Source: Cryobacterium melibiosiphilum
GTDB lineage: Bacteria; Actinomycetota; Actinomycetes; Actinomycetales; Microbacteriaceae
DNA length: 39,199 bases
Assembly: GCF_003602235.1 (NCBI RefSeq)
Contig: NZ_QZVS01000081.1
Span: 1 to 39,199, forward strand
Direction: 5' to 3'
Shown: piece by piece, positions 23,621-31,958 of the stretch
Layout of the letters: every line of letters starts with the position of its first letter
How positions within the stretch are numbered: the first letter of the stretch is position 1
Notes under the pieces: generated by a model
Database searches by the model: none
The model's input: the letters and a program-made list of their open reading frames with translations, nothing else
What the model was told of the DNA's origin: nothing
Position numbers and translations under genes: made by a program

Positions 23621-24625
23621 GTGAAGGCAAAGGCGGGGCGTCAGAAGGGCGCCCCGCCTTCGCACGGCTCCGGCGAAGAATCCCGAACATCTGCCACCGA
23701 TCCACCCTCGGTTCCGACCAGGCGCACGGGCAGCCGACAACGTCGTTGGCGGCTGCCCGTGCTGCCACTGCTGGTGGCGCTGGCGATCATCGCCGGCACC
23801 GCACTTCTGCTCTACCCGGCCGCGGCCGCGTGGTTCAGCTCAATCGAGCAGTCGCACGAGATCGACAAACTCACCCAGGCAATCAACGACCTCGGCGCCG
23901 AGACCCTGCGCGAGAGGCTCGACGAGGCAGGCGAGTACAACCGGGGCCTGAGCGGGGGCGGAGCAGCCGTCGCCGCGAACGAACGGCTCCCACTCGCCAA
24001 TGAACCTCGTCCCGGTGACGAGCGACAGTACCTTGCCATGCTTCGCGGTGATTCCGAGGGCCTCATGGCGCGGATCAAAATTCCCTCGATCAACGTTGAC
24101 CTGCCGATCTACCACGGCACGAGCGACGCTGTCCTCGAACACGGCCTCGGTCACCTCGAGGGCACGGCGCTCCCCGTTGGCGGGCCGTCTACCCACTCCG
24201 TGATCACCGGACATAGGGGCCTTGCGACCTCCGAGCTCTTTACCAACCTCGACGAGGTCATGGTCGATGACACTTTCACCATCGAGGTCTTCGGCGAGAT
24301 ACTCACCTACCGCGTCACCGAAACCCTCGTCGTCGAGCCTGACGACACCGAGAGCCTCCTCATCCAACCCGGTAAAGACCTCATGACCCTCGTCACCTGC
24401 ACTCCCCTCGGAATCAACAGCCACCGCATCTTGGTCACGGGCGAGCGTGTGGTCCCCACCCCTCAGACCGACATCGACGCAGCGGGCGACCCGCCTGACG
24501 TGCCCGGCTTTCCGTGGTGGATGTTCATCGCCGGCGGCGTGATCGTGTGCGCCGGCACGTATATATGGGTTTCAGGACGGCCGCCGCGGCCGATTCCTCG
24601 CGGAGGAGGCAGTGATGGCGAATGA
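23621..24625 (+). CDS. Class C (pilus) sortase
   Basis: 334 residues: a membrane helix at about 45-68, a lid-like region before the barrel, and the catalytic triad His198 (ITGHRG), Cys260 (TLVTCTPLG) and Arg269 (NSHRILVTG), then a second membrane helix near 293-312. It polymerises the pilin through Lys185 and joins the tip protein. GTG 23621 lies 4 bp after the pilin stop without a visible Shine-Dalgarno, and a strong hairpin overlaps codons 4-14, so the true start could lie further inside the N-terminal tail; no better ATG exists before the first membrane helix. Confidence 0.88.
   Translation: MKAKAGRQKGAPPSHGSGEESRTSATDPPSVPTRRTGSRQRRWRLPVLPLLVALAIIAGTALLLYPAAAAWFSSIEQSHEIDKLTQAINDLGAETLRERLDEAGEYNRGLSGGGAAVAANERLPLANEPRPGDERQYLAMLRGDSEGLMARIKIPSINVDLPIYHGTSDAVLEHGLGHLEGTALPVGGPSTHSVITGHRGLATSELFTNLDEVMVDDTFTIEVFGEILTYRVTETLVVEPDDTESLLIQPGKDLMTLVTCTPLGINSHRILVTGERVVPTPQTDIDAAGDPPDVPGFPWWMFIAGGVIVCAGTYIWVSGRPPRPIPRGGGSDGE
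23630..23660 (+). terminator. Hairpin between pilin and sortase
   Basis: AAGGCGGGGCG pairs perfectly with CGCCCCGCCTT around a 9-base loop, preceded by A and followed by TC, 13 bases after the pilin stop. It looks like a partial terminator that would lower sortase relative to pilin mRNA. Confidence 0.6.
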
Positions 24626-24790
24626 CAGGGCGGTCATAGCTTTGCTGTGCGCGGGGGACGCAACCATAACCCGCTTGCTCACGAGCCAGCCCGTCTCCGC
24701 CACTGAGGTGTCTAGTCGGGCCATTCGGACCTCCCGCGGGGCCCGGCGATCTGCTTGACTGGCGCCATGACTCCCAGGGGAACACACTCG

Positions 24791-26458
24791 ATGACGACGA
24801 CGACCGAGATTGAACGCAAGTACGACGTGGATCGCCAACTTCGGCTGCCCGACCTGCTGCAGATCCCCGGCGTTGCCGGCCTCGAGTTTCCCGGCACGGT
24901 CACCCTCGTCGCCGTGTACTTCGACACCGAAACCATGAACCTGGCCCAGAACCGTATTGTGTTGCGCCGCCGGGAGGGCGGCGGCGATGCCGGCTGGCAC
25001 ATCAAACTGCCCGCCCGGGAGGGCCGCACCGAAATGCAGTGGCCCCTCGACGTCGAAACCGGCTCGGGTTCGGGCATTGACCTCGACGACAGCACCGGCC
25101 CGGGCGAGGCGATCGATGGCGGGGCGACGGATGTCCCGGGTCGAGTTCTCGACCCGATCCGCACGATCGTGCGCGACCGGCCGCTGACCCCGTTGGCGCG
25201 CATCACCACCATCCGCACGACCGTGCTGCTGCTGAACGACGAGGGCGACGCCGTCGCCGAAATCGCCGACGACGACGTCTCGGCCTCGGACATGCGCGGC
25301 GGCGTCTTTCGCAAGTGGCGCGAGTGGGAGGTCGAACTGTTCTCGGCCGCCCCCGACAGCCGCAAGGCGCGCACGGCGCTGCTCGATGCCGTCGAAGCTG
25401 CGCTGCGTGCGGCCGGGGCGCAGCCGTCCACCAGCATCGCGAAGATCGCCCGGGCGCTCGGCGCCGACGCGCTCACCGAACTGACCCCGTCGGCTCCGCG
25501 CACGACGAAGCGCGCCGAACCGCACGCCGGGAGCGCGGCATCCGTCGTCGCCACGTTGCGGGAGCTGGGTGCCCGGCTGCTCGAGGCCGATCCGCGTGTG
25601 CGCGCCGAGGAGCCGAAGGGCCTGCGCACGATGACCGCGACCGTGCAGCGCCTGCAGAGCGTGCTCGCGGTCTATCGGAGGCTGTTCGAGCGCGACACGA
25701 TCGAGGCCCTGCGTGCCGACCTCGATGTGGTCGGGTCGGCCCTCGAAGCCGCGGCGCACGCCGAGGCCCGCGCCGGCCGCGTGCAAAAAAGCCTCGACCA
25801 CCTCGCTGAACCGCTTCGGGACGAGGCCGCCGAGACCCGGCTGCTGGCCGAGACGCGGGCCGACTCCCTGACCGCCCACGCTGAACTGCGCCGGATGCTC
25901 ACGAGCCGACCGTATTTCGGGCTGCTCGATCGGCTCGACGTCTTTCTGCTGCACCCCGCGGTGACACCGGAGACCTACGAGACCGCCGCCCGCGAGGTCA
26001 CGAAATCGCTCGGGCGCGGGGGCAGGCGTCTGCGGGAAAGCACCGATGTCGCGCTCGCGGCCCGGGCATCCGCCGCCGGTGCGGTGCCCACGACCCCGGG
26101 TGAATCGTCGGCGCTCGCCGGCATCGACACGGTCGCGGCCGCACTGCGGGAGGTGCACACGGCCGCCCGTCGACTGCGGCACGCGGCGGAGGCGGTCACG
26201 CCCGCGGCCGACGGCGGCAAGAAGTATCGGCGCCTCGCCGCCGCGGCGAAAAAGGTGGAGAAGGCCCTGGACGCCCATGGGGACGACCGGGAATTCAGCG
26301 TGTACGTGACCGGTGCGGCGACGCGCGCGCATGCCGCCGGCGAGGCGACCTTCGTCTACGGTGTTCTGGCGACCCGTGCCGAGGTCGAACACGACGACGT
26401 GCTCGCCGATATGCGTGGGGAGGTCAAGCACATTGACCGCCTGAGCCACAAGCTCTGA
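24791..26458 (+). CDS. CYTH and CHAD domain protein
   Basis: 555 residues. The CYTH half (about 1-210) opens with TEIERKYDV, the E-x-E-x-K metal/triphosphate motif, and contains YFDTETMNL and LRRREGGGDAGWHIKLP. The CHAD half (about 245-550) is helical with many basic residues (LRTMTATVQRLQSVLAVYR, ARRLRHAAEAV). CYTH enzymes hydrolyse inorganic triphosphate or related compounds and CHAD domains bind polyphosphate, so a polyphosphate role is likely. ATG 24791 has AGGGGA nine bases before it; ATG 24767 is an alternative. The 165-bp gap after the sortase holds nothing I can support. Confidence 0.9.
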   Translation: MTTTTEIERKYDVDRQLRLPDLLQIPGVAGLEFPGTVTLVAVYFDTETMNLAQNRIVLRRREGGGDAGWHIKLPAREGRTEMQWPLDVETGSGSGIDLDDSTGPGEAIDGGATDVPGRVLDPIRTIVRDRPLTPLARITTIRTTVLLLNDEGDAVAEIADDDVSASDMRGGVFRKWREWEVELFSAAPDSRKARTALLDAVEAALRAAGAQPSTSIAKIARALGADALTELTPSAPRTTKRAEPHAGSAASVVATLRELGARLLEADPRVRAEEPKGLRTMTATVQRLQSVLAVYRRLFERDTIEALRADLDVVGSALEAAAHAEARAGRVQKSLDHLAEPLRDEAAETRLLAETRADSLTAHAELRRMLTSRPYFGLLDRLDVFLLHPAVTPETYETAAREVTKSLGRGGRRLRESTDVALAARASAAGAVPTTPGESSALAGIDTVAAALREVHTAARRLRHAAEAVTPAADGGKKYRRLAAAAKKVEKALDAHGDDREFSVYVTGAATRAHAAGEATFVYGVLATRAEVEHDDVLADMRGEVKHIDRLSHKL

Positions 26459-26505
26459 TGTTCCTGCACGCTCTGGCGTTCCTGCAGGCTTTGGCGCTCC
26501 CGACC
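26452..26505 (+). repeat. Imperfect 18-bp tandem repeat, three units
   Basis: Units begin at 26452, 26470 and 26488 (GCTCTG..GTTCCTGCAC type). The first includes the stop codon of the CYTH-CHAD gene. Units one and two differ at three positions. Probably a local slippage product. Confidence 0.4.
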
Positions 26506-26535
26506 TGATCTCGGGAAATTCTGAAGCCCGCCGGG

Positions 26536-26541
26536 TACGCT
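26536..26541 (+). promoter_or_regulatory. Putative -10 element of DUF2231 gene
   Basis: TACGCT matches TANNNT and ends six bases before GTG 26548. No Shine-Dalgarno is seen between them, consistent with a leaderless message. Confidence 0.4.
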
Positions 26542-26547
26542 CGCTGA

Positions 26548-27048
26548 GTGGATATTGACTGGCAGTTCAACGGCTTGCCGTTGCATATTCTGTTCATACA
26601 CGTCGTCGTCGTGCTCGTGCCGCTCGCGGCCCTGGCGGCAACGATGACCGCGGTCTGGCCGGCTGCCCGACGCCGTATCGGTATCGTCGCGCCGATCCTG
26701 GCCCTCGCCGCCCTCGTGATGGTGCCGATCACCGTCGAGGCCGGGGAGTGGCTGGCTCAGCGGGTCGCGGCGACACCGTTGCTCGGCACGCACATGGACC
26801 TGGCGCGCATCCTGCTGCCGTGGGCGATCGCGCTGTTCGCACTCACCACGATCCAGTGGGGCTGGCATCGGTTCGTGGCGACACCGGATGCCCGCTGGTC
26901 CGGCCTGCTGCGCAGTGCAGTCACGAGGACCGCGATCACCACGGTGATCTCGGTCCTCGTGGTCCTGGTGTCACTAGCTGCGACGGTCGCCGTGGTGGCG
27001 ATCGGCGAATCCGGCACCCGCGCGGTCTGGCTGAATTCCTTTTCCTAG
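26548..27048 (+). CDS. DUF2231-type membrane protein
   Basis: 166 residues with four hydrophobic helices (about 9-31, 44-64, 85-105, 127-152). GLPLHILFIHVVVVLVPLAALA is the usual opening of DUF2231 proteins, which carry conserved His residues and may bind heme or serve in redox; here His12 and His18 fit. GTG 26548 is preceded by TACGCT at six bases, suggesting a leaderless transcript. It stands alone between the CYTH-CHAD gene and a convergent FHA gene. Confidence 0.75.
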   Translation: MDIDWQFNGLPLHILFIHVVVVLVPLAALAATMTAVWPAARRRIGIVAPILALAALVMVPITVEAGEWLAQRVAATPLLGTHMDLARILLPWAIALFALTTIQWGWHRFVATPDARWSGLLRSAVTRTAITTVISVLVVLVSLAATVAVVAIGESGTRAVWLNSFS

Positions 27049-27055
27049 CCCGACT

Positions 27056-27080
27056 GGCGACCCGGTCCTACCGGGTCGCC
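27056..27080. terminator. Two-way terminator hairpin
   Basis: GGCGACCCGG pairs perfectly with CCGGGTCGCC around a 5-base loop. It lies just after the DUF2231 stop and covers the last codons and stop of the minus-strand FHA gene. Confidence 0.65.
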
Positions 27081-27997
27081 GTGCGGCGCGGCGGCTGCGG
27101 CTTCTGCACGGCGAGTTCGCCACCGACCCGTCCGCCGAATGGCCGGCCGTGGTCGGCGAATTCCTCCCGGAAGTACGCCATCCGCCACGGTCCCATCTCG
27201 ATTCGGGCGCCGGTGCGCAGAATCTGACCACGACCCCGAGCGAAGGTGTCGTCATCGGACTCGCGCACATTGCCCGACACTTCTCCGAGCGGATACAGCA
27301 CGTATTCGTCGTTCTCATCGTGACGAATCTCGGCGTGGAACGATTTCAACCCGCTCAGCTGCAGGCTCGCCTCGGCTGCCGAGCCAATCGTTGTGGTCGT
27401 CGGCAACAGGTTGAATTCCCGCGGCGGCGTGCCGTCCCAGTTCTTCGACCCCACCACGAAGATCAGGCGCGGACGCCCGCTTCCCGGGGTGTAGTGCGTC
27501 GTGGTCACGCGGCGCCGATTCTTGCGGTCCAGGGTCGGAACGAGCGGAAACAGCGTGGCCGGCGGCAGCGATACCGCGACCGGCCGTGTCGCCGCCCGAC
27601 TGCGACCGAGCAGCAGCGGGGCAAGGGCGGATGCCGCACCCAGCGTGATGTGCGGCGACTTGGTCACGAGGCGCTGGAGCAGAGGGGCGTCGACGGCGCC
27701 GATCTTGGCGATCAAGCCCGCGGGTCCGGTCAGGGCAACGGTCAGGCCCTGCTTGGCGAGTTCGTCGGCGATGCCACGCACCTGACCGAGGTCCAGCGCG
27801 CGACCCTGCGCGAGCAGCGCGGGGTCACTCGTGTAGACGGTGACTTCGGTGCCGTCGGCGGTAATCGTTCCGGTCATGGTGTCCGGCGCGGCAGCTGCCG
27901 GCGCATCCGGCTGCGCGGGGTCCGGCAGGGCCGGCTCCGACAGCGAGAACGCCAGATCGACCTGCAGATGCACGGTCGAGGTGGTGGCGGGGCACAT
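27068..27997 (-). CDS. FHA-like domain protein
   Basis: 309 residues. The C-terminal third (about 215-290) reads as an FHA domain: TTTIGSAAEASLQLSGLKSFHAEIRH..., with the S-x-x-H core and GNVRESDD in place of the NGT turn. The first core motif is GS where FHA domains have GR, so phosphothreonine binding may be weak or lost. The N-terminal part has a DUF-like fold with a Leu/Ala-rich segment (ALAPLLLGRSR) and GRPRLIFVVG; I recognise no enzyme. ATG 27997 lies two bases after the stop of the upstream small gene, so they are co-translated. A signalling or scaffold role is inferred. Confidence 0.7.
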   Translation of the reverse strand: MCPATTSTVHLQVDLAFSLSEPALPDPAQPDAPAAAAPDTMTGTITADGTEVTVYTSDPALLAQGRALDLGQVRGIADELAKQGLTVALTGPAGLIAKIGAVDAPLLQRLVTKSPHITLGAASALAPLLLGRSRAATRPVAVSLPPATLFPLVPTLDRKNRRRVTTTHYTPGSGRPRLIFVVGSKNWDGTPPREFNLLPTTTTIGSAAEASLQLSGLKSFHAEIRHDENDEYVLYPLGEVSGNVRESDDDTFARGRGQILRTGARIEMGPWRMAYFREEFADHGRPFGGRVGGELAVQKPQPPRRTATR

Positions 27998-27999
27998 GA

Positions 28000-28272
28000 C
28001 TACGCGCGGTGCGGGTCGGAGCCGGCGCTGTCGGCGTCGCTCGTGGTGACGCGCAGGGTGCCGTTGAGCTTCCACGTGGCACGCGGGGCGTCGGGGCCGA
28101 TGTCGCGCGGTACCTCGACGTGCATGTCGATGAAGCTGTAGTTGATCGCGGCGCCCTTGCCGGTGAGGTACGACCACATTTCCTGGCCCAGGTCGGTCCA
28201 ATCCTGGATCGTGTGCTCGGTCGGCTCGGGAGTGCTGTCTACGTTGCCGAGGTAATTCTGGTGTTCCGTCAC
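28000..28272 (-). CDS. Small acidic protein partnered with the FHA gene
   Basis: 90 residues, acidic N-terminus (MTEHQNYLGNVDSTPEPTEHT), then DWTDLGQEMWSYLTGKGAAINYSFIDMHVEVPRD. The GTG start has AAGGA seven bases before it. No family is recognised, but the DLGQEMWSYLTGKGA part looks conserved in style and the two-base gap to the FHA gene suggests a pair. There is no signal peptide or membrane helix. Confidence 0.6.
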   Translation of the reverse strand: MTEHQNYLGNVDSTPEPTEHTIQDWTDLGQEMWSYLTGKGAAINYSFIDMHVEVPRDIGPDAPRATWKLNGTLRVTTSDADSAGSDPHRA

Positions 28273-28429
28273 GGTAGGTTCCTTCTCATCATCATTGGTG
28301 CAACACGTTCGGTAACCAGGTTAGGTATGTTGTAACTCTAGTGGGCATATTCCGGCCCGAACCGGCGGTCAAAGAAAAGCAGGCACTGCATCGGCCGCGA
28401 ACTGACTCGCGTACCTATCGGTCGAGGGC

Positions 28430-28499
28430 ATCGTTCGGTATCGTTGTCTATCGTTCGGTGTCGTTGTCTATCGTTCAGTATCGTTGTGTATCGTTCATA
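28430..28499 (+). repeat. Seven ATCGTT units at exact 10-bp spacing
   Basis: TCGTT occurs at 28431, 28441, 28451, 28461, 28471, 28481 and 28491, preceded by A except at one place (G). The linkers alternate between CGGT/CAGT and GTCT/GTGT, giving a 20-bp higher-order period. The array ends about 68 bases before the PadR start and is likely its operator. The 295-bp gap around it has no gene. Confidence 0.8.
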
Positions 28500-28567
28500 A
28501 GAACCTGCATACGTCACCGACAGGCACTGGTTAGTCACGTTCACAGGTCACTCACGAGGAGGCAATC

Positions 28568-29116
28568 ATGGGCAACACATTCACGACCGGCGGGTTCAAT
28601 GCTGGCAACATCGACGGCATCTGGCAAGCGATGGAGCAATTTCGCTCGCGATTCGAGAAGCAATCAGGCGCGGGCAGCCGGGCCGGTCGCGGCGAGGTGC
28701 GCACGGCGGTGCTGGCGCTGCTCGCCGAACAGCCGATGCACGGCTACCAGATCATCCACGAAATCGAGGAGCGCAGCGGCGGCAGTTGGAAGCCCAGCGC
28801 CGGATCGGTCTACCCGACACTGCAGCTGCTCGCCGACGAAGGCCTGATCAGCGCCGAAGAGTCCAACGGCCGCAAAATCTACTCCCTCACCGAGGAGGGT
28901 CGTGCCGCGGTCGCCGACTCCGACACGAGCGCGCCGTGGGCATCCACCGGCTCCGCCGCCGGTCACGGCTACGCGGCATTGCCGAAGGCGGGCGTCGAGC
29001 TGGCCCAGGCGGCAGCCCAGGTCGGACGAACCGGATCCCCGGAGCAGGTGCAGCAGGCCGTCACTGTGCTCGACGAAGCACGTCGTCGGTTGTACTCGAT
29101 CCTCGCCCAGGACTGA
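28568..29116 (+). CDS. PadR-family transcriptional regulator
   Basis: 182 residues. The winged helix lies at about 45-110 (VRTAVLALLAEQPMHGYQIIHEIEERSGG, SVYPTLQLLADEGLI, GRKIYSLTEEGR), with a Gly/Phe-rich N-terminal tail and a helical C-terminus (about 140-180) for dimers. ATG has GAGGAGG before it. The next gene starts 4 bp after its stop, so it controls, or is made with, the ABC1 kinase; the repeat array upstream is its probable operator. Confidence 0.9.
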   Translation: MGNTFTTGGFNAGNIDGIWQAMEQFRSRFEKQSGAGSRAGRGEVRTAVLALLAEQPMHGYQIIHEIEERSGGSWKPSAGSVYPTLQLLADEGLISAEESNGRKIYSLTEEGRAAVADSDTSAPWASTGSAAGHGYAALPKAGVELAQAAAQVGRTGSPEQVQQAVTVLDEARRRLYSILAQD

Positions 29117-29120
29117 CGGG

Positions 29121-30836
29121 GTGCCATCGGCTCGTCGGGGCAGAAACGACTCGAATCCGGGCGCGGGAAACCTGCGCGCCCGGTACCGCCGCATCCTGCG
29201 TTTTGCCAGTTGGTATCTCGCCGTCACGTGGTGGTTCGAACTGTTTCTGCCCCGCATCGGGCTGGTGAAGATCGCCGAGCGCACCCGATCGAAGCGGATG
29301 CAGCGCTTCGCGAAGGGATTTCACTCCCTCGCGGCAGACCTCGGCGGCCTGATGATCAAGGTGGGGCAGTTCATGTCGTCGCGCCTTGACGTGCTCCCGC
29401 CCGAGATCACCAAGGAACTCGAAGGCCTGCAGGACGAAGTGGCCCCGGTGCCGTTCGCGGCCATCCGGACCGCGGCCGAAGCGGAGTTGGGCATGCCTCT
29501 CGAGCGGGTGTTCGCCTCGGTCGATCCGACCCCGGTGGCCGCAGCCTCCCTCGGGCAGGCGCACCGCGCCATCCTCTTGCCGTTTGATGCGGCCGAAATC
29601 GGCCTTGAAAACGTCGTCATCAAGATCCAGCGCCCGGGTATCGACGAGATCATCGACGTCGACCTGGCGGCCCTGCGCAAGGTGGGCGGATGGCTGAGCC
29701 ACGTCAAGCTCGTCTCCAACCGGGTTGACATGCCGGCCCTGGTCGAGGAGTTCGCGGCGACGAGCCTCGAAGAGATCGACTACCTGCACGAGGCGGCGAG
29801 CTCGGAGCGCTTCGCGGCCGCCTTTCCCGACGACGACCGGGTCAGCGTGCCCGCCATCGTCTGGGAACGCACGAGCCGTCGGGTGCTCACGCTCGAGGAC
29901 GTGACGGCGATCAAGATCACCGACACGGACGCCCTCCGGGCTGCCGGCATCGACCCCGCCGACGTGGCGCCGGTCTTCGCCGAGGTGATGTTCGACCAGA
30001 TGTTCACCAAGGGCTTCTTTCACGCCGACCCGCACCCCGGTAACATCTTCGTCACCCCGGTCGCGCCCGGGACCCCCGGCGCCAGCGACCGCGGGTGGAA
30101 GCTCACCTTCATCGACTTCGGCATGATGGGCGAGGTTCCCACCAGCACCCGTACGGGCCTGCGCAAGATGCTGATCGCCGCCGCGTCCCGTGACGGGCGC
30201 GGTCTCGTCAATGCCATGAGCGACGTGGGCGTGCTGCTGCCCTCGGCGGAGACCACCGAGCTCGAGCGTGCCATGACGACCCTGTTCGCCCGGTTCGGAG
30301 GCATGGGTTTCGCCGAGCTGCGCGAGGTCGATCCGCGGGAGTTCCGCGATTTCGCGGTGCAGTTCGGTGATGTGGTGCGTTCGCTGCCGTTCCAGCTGCC
30401 CGAGAACTTTCTGCTGATCATCCGAGCGATGTCCCTCACCTCCGGCGTGGCCAGCGCGCTCAATCCCGCCTTCAACCTGTGGGATTCGGTCGAACCCTAC
30501 GCCGCGCAGCTGCTGCGGGACGAGAGTGGCAATCTGGTGCAGGACGTCGCGAAGCAGGCGATGGAGACGGCCGGTATCGTTTTCCGCCTCCCGAAACGAC
30601 TCGACGGTCTGATCACCCGACTCGAAGACGGCTCCATCACGGTCGCCAGCCCGGGACTGGAGAAGCGGGTCGCGCGCCTGGAGCGCACCGCCCGCCAGGC
30701 GGTGTCGGCCCTGTTGTTCGGCGCGCTGCTCATCGCCGGTGTGCTTCTGCGAGCGGATGACGTGGTGCTCGGCACGGTACTGATGGTCGCCTCCGTCGCC
30801 CCGCTCCTACACGCCCTGCTCGCGGGTCGCCGGTGA
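29121..30836 (+). CDS. ABC1/UbiB/AarF atypical kinase
   Basis: 571 residues. Family landmarks are KVGQ (Lys80), AAASLGQAHRA (Ala-rich nucleotide loop), NVVIKIQRPGID, HADPHPGN (from His301) and IDFG (Asp332). Two C-terminal helices (VSALLFGALLIAGVLL and VLMVASVAPLLHALL) put it at the membrane, as usual for UbiB-like proteins that support quinone or lipid metabolism. GTG 29121, 4 bp after padR, fits coupling. There is no ubiquinone synthesis gene nearby and actinobacteria use menaquinone, so its substrate is open. Confidence 0.9.
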   Translation: MPSARRGRNDSNPGAGNLRARYRRILRFASWYLAVTWWFELFLPRIGLVKIAERTRSKRMQRFAKGFHSLAADLGGLMIKVGQFMSSRLDVLPPEITKELEGLQDEVAPVPFAAIRTAAEAELGMPLERVFASVDPTPVAAASLGQAHRAILLPFDAAEIGLENVVIKIQRPGIDEIIDVDLAALRKVGGWLSHVKLVSNRVDMPALVEEFAATSLEEIDYLHEAASSERFAAAFPDDDRVSVPAIVWERTSRRVLTLEDVTAIKITDTDALRAAGIDPADVAPVFAEVMFDQMFTKGFFHADPHPGNIFVTPVAPGTPGASDRGWKLTFIDFGMMGEVPTSTRTGLRKMLIAAASRDGRGLVNAMSDVGVLLPSAETTELERAMTTLFARFGGMGFAELREVDPREFRDFAVQFGDVVRSLPFQLPENFLLIIRAMSLTSGVASALNPAFNLWDSVEPYAAQLLRDESGNLVQDVAKQAMETAGIVFRLPKRLDGLITRLEDGSITVASPGLEKRVARLERTARQAVSALLFGALLIAGVLLRADDVVLGTVLMVASVAPLLHALLAGRR

Positions 30837-30880
30837 TGGCCTGAACGCACCACACGCATCCGCAACTTGCACTGTTTGAA

Positions 30881-30898
30881 TAGCACAACGTTGTGCTA
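30881..30898. promoter_or_regulatory. Perfect 18-bp palindrome, probable operator
   Basis: TAGCACAACGTTGTGCTA is its own reverse complement. It lies between TTGAAT and TAGGTT, which could be -35 and -10 boxes, and 56 bases before the membrane protein start. The GntR regulator at the end of that two-gene operon is the obvious binder. Confidence 0.65.
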
Positions 30899-30953
30899 GG
30901 TTTGCAGTACAAGCCCGCGACGCGCGCGAGCGATTCAGGTTGGGGAGACCTCG

Positions 30954-31958
30954 ATGCTCTGGTCCTTTGTGCACGCCCTTCAAGATTTGCTGCCCCTCGA
31001 GGTGGCCGTCACCTTCGGCCTCGTGTTCTTCGCGCTGTCGTGGATTCGCCCGCGCCGCATCGTATCGCTGCCGCAGACCGGCCAGCGCACGGCGCCACTG
31101 GTCTGGGCCGCCGTAGCGGGCTCCGTGCTCGTGGTCACCGTCGCGACGGCGACCAGTGCGCTCGCCGTGTCGACGCCTGACGCCTCGGGGTTTGATGGCT
31201 GGTGGCGTCGGCCCGCTCCACTGGTCGCTGCGACGCTGGTCGTGGCCATCGCGGCACTGGCACTGCGACGGATGCCCCTTCCCGCTCCTGGCGAACGAGC
31301 GCTCGTTCCCCGCCGCCGGTGGCATACCTTTGCGCCGCGAACGTTGCTGTGGATCTCCGGGATCACGGTGACGCTGCTTGCGCTGACCGCCCTGTGGCAG
31401 ATCGCCATCGCGACGACCGCGCCGAAAGACGGGCGCTTCCTGGGTAACGTTCCCTCCTACACCGAGCTGCCGATCTACATGACGTTCAACAGTGGCTACG
31501 GCTATCTGGCCGGCGCTGGCTGGCCGAACCACCTCGCCACCCTCGTGGCGCTCGCCCTGTCCGTTCTCGTGCTGGTCGCCGTGCTCCAAGCGGATGCCAA
31601 CCGGCCGCTGTTCGCGCGGGCATCCGCTGCCAGCGTGCGCTCGGAACGTGAATTGACGGCTCGACTGTTCACGCTCATTCTGTTGGGCGGCCTGATCACC
31701 ACTCTCGGGGCGGTCTGGATGCACACCGGTTCCTCGGGGCAAGCCCTGGTAATGCTCGACGACCCGCAGATTTTGGTTGCCGGCGGCTACGACACCATCG
31801 CCCGGCCGATGAACCTGCTGGGGTACGGCCTGCAGGGTGCCGGGGTTGCGCTCCTGCTGCGGCTGGCGGTCGACTCGGCCCGTGCCGCGCGCGCGGCGGG
31901 ACGCTCGCGGCGCGGCGAATCCGACCCTGTTGCATCCGCTGCCGAGCCACGCCGATGA
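30954..31958 (+). CDS. Seven-helix membrane protein, unknown family
   Basis: 334 residues with hydrophobic segments near 16-32, 48-71, 88-106, 130-153, 196-213, 242-262 and 289-307, then an Arg/Ser-rich tail. No catalytic motif is visible, and I do not recognise the family. ATG follows TTGGGGAGACCTCG, with GGGGA as ribosome site. It overlaps the GntR gene by ATGA, so regulator and membrane protein form a unit, as with YtrA-type operons that often control transporters or resistance proteins. Confidence 0.75.
   Translation: MLWSFVHALQDLLPLEVAVTFGLVFFALSWIRPRRIVSLPQTGQRTAPLVWAAVAGSVLVVTVATATSALAVSTPDASGFDGWWRRPAPLVAATLVVAIAALALRRMPLPAPGERALVPRRRWHTFAPRTLLWISGITVTLLALTALWQIAIATTAPKDGRFLGNVPSYTELPIYMTFNSGYGYLAGAGWPNHLATLVALALSVLVLVAVLQADANRPLFARASAASVRSERELTARLFTLILLGGLITTLGAVWMHTGSSGQALVMLDDPQILVAGGYDTIARPMNLLGYGLQGAGVALLLRLAVDSARAARAAGRSRRGESDPVASAAEPRR

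Noticed and set aside
24572..26449. Minus-strand open frame of 625 codons opposite the CYTH-CHAD gene
   Set aside because: The plus-strand protein has strong motifs. The antisense product is Arg/Gly/Gln-rich with no recognisable fold.
28430..28499. Periodic repeat considered as an iteron-type origin
   Set aside because: There is no replication initiator or partition gene nearby, and the array directly precedes a regulator gene, so an operator is more likely.
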